Shown: positions 63,946 to 64,000 of the stretch, piece after piece
How the letters are laid out: each line of letters begins with the position of its first letter
Numbering within the stretch: the first letter of the stretch is position 1
DNA from: JAHEEM01 sp036396795
Lineage (GTDB): Bacteria > Pseudomonadota > Gammaproteobacteria > Steroidobacterales > Rariloculaceae
Direction of reading: 5' to 3'
Assembly (NCBI GenBank): GCA_036396795.1
Contig: DASWKF010000091.1
Span: 1-64,000, forward strand
DNA: 64,000 bases
Translations under genes and position numbers: made by a program
The notes under the pieces: model-generated
Seen by the model: the letters and a program-made list of their open reading frames with translations, nothing else
Database searches by the model: none
What the model was told of the DNA's origin: nothing

Positions 63946-64000
63946 ACCTGCGTGTCTGCGTGGCGGCAGCGGCGGCGATCACGGCCGCGTGCTCGGATTC
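63942..64000 (+). CDS. Lipoprotein gene, 3' end beyond window
   Basis: Only 19 codons are visible. They encode a signal sequence with the lipobox-like AITAACSDS, placing the lipidated cysteine at residue 17. The ATGA overlap with the membrane-protein gene supports the start and points to a partner role in the envelope. Nothing more can be said. Confidence 0.6.
   Translation, partial: MNLRVCVAAAAAITAACSD

Overview
The window looks like part of a chromosome from a high-G+C gammaproteobacterium. Evidence is OxyR divergent from Dps, a TamA-TamB pair, a gammaproteobacterial-type GltA, ZnuABC- and ZntB-like metal transporters, three TonB-dependent receptors and a TRAP transporter. The mix of many TonB receptors, DUF5916- and DUF6152-type secreted proteins, MmgE/PrpD and amidohydrolase genes is typical of environmental, often marine or host-associated, heterotrophs. 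I cannot name the genus. No rRNA, tRNA, CRISPR array, insertion sequence or prophage was recognised. Coding density is high and most genes lie in short operons joined by 4-base overlaps (ATGA, GTGA, TTGA).

Region 1 (1-5441, minus strand) is one operon read from right to left: a serine-glyoxylate-type aminotransferase, a three-part TRAP transporter (lipoprotein binding protein, small and large permease), a ferredoxin-like Fe-S protein and an unrecognised protein cut by the window edge. Divergent from it (5532-13142, plus) are a large FAD/Fe-S 2-hydroxyacid dehydrogenase, a TonB receptor, a small GNAT protein, an FAA hydrolase and a MetE-like methyltransferase. Together they suggest uptake and oxidation of organic acids. 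Region 2 (13180-21976, minus) carries a BASS-type symporter, a gentisate-dioxygenase-like cupin, pirin, an ABC exporter, an exported ACMSD-like amidohydrolase, a serine hydrolase and a DUF3300 protein.

Region 3 (22124-35873) has a TonB receptor with a clear promoter, long leader and terminator, an exported metallo-beta-lactamase-fold enzyme, a DUF6152 protein, an AIPR-family protein with possible anti-phage links, a CBM9/DUF5916 outer-membrane protein, a TetR regulator divergent from a sterol-desaturase-like hydroxylase with three copies of an ATAC-N6-GTAT operator between them, an MmgE/PrpD protein and two tandem DUF6152-type proteins.

Region 4 (35889-45354) is a metal (probably zinc) acquisition locus. 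A TonB receptor and a YncE-like propeller face a plus-strand operon of two small secreted proteins, a membrane-anchored protein, and a ZnuABC-like ABC transporter with two binding proteins. The second binding protein has lost the histidines that normally hold the metal. A ZntB/CorA-type transporter lies convergent to it.

Region 5 (45364-54687) holds an MscS channel, the TamA-TamB assembly pair, an MFS transporter, citrate synthase and a small charged protein. Region 6 (54816-59528) is the most interesting part: a MarR regulator, with a possibly leaderless transcript, heads an operon of a C39-like peptidase, an RLAN-RimK ATP-grasp ligase, a GCS2 ligase and an N-formylglutamate amidohydrolase, which looks like a peptide or amide-forming pathway with unknown product. 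Region 7 (59645-64000) contains a small acidic protein with its own promoter and terminator, an oxidative-stress group (peroxiredoxin-glutaredoxin fusion, Dps, OxyR), and a membrane/coiled-coil protein followed by a truncated lipoprotein gene.
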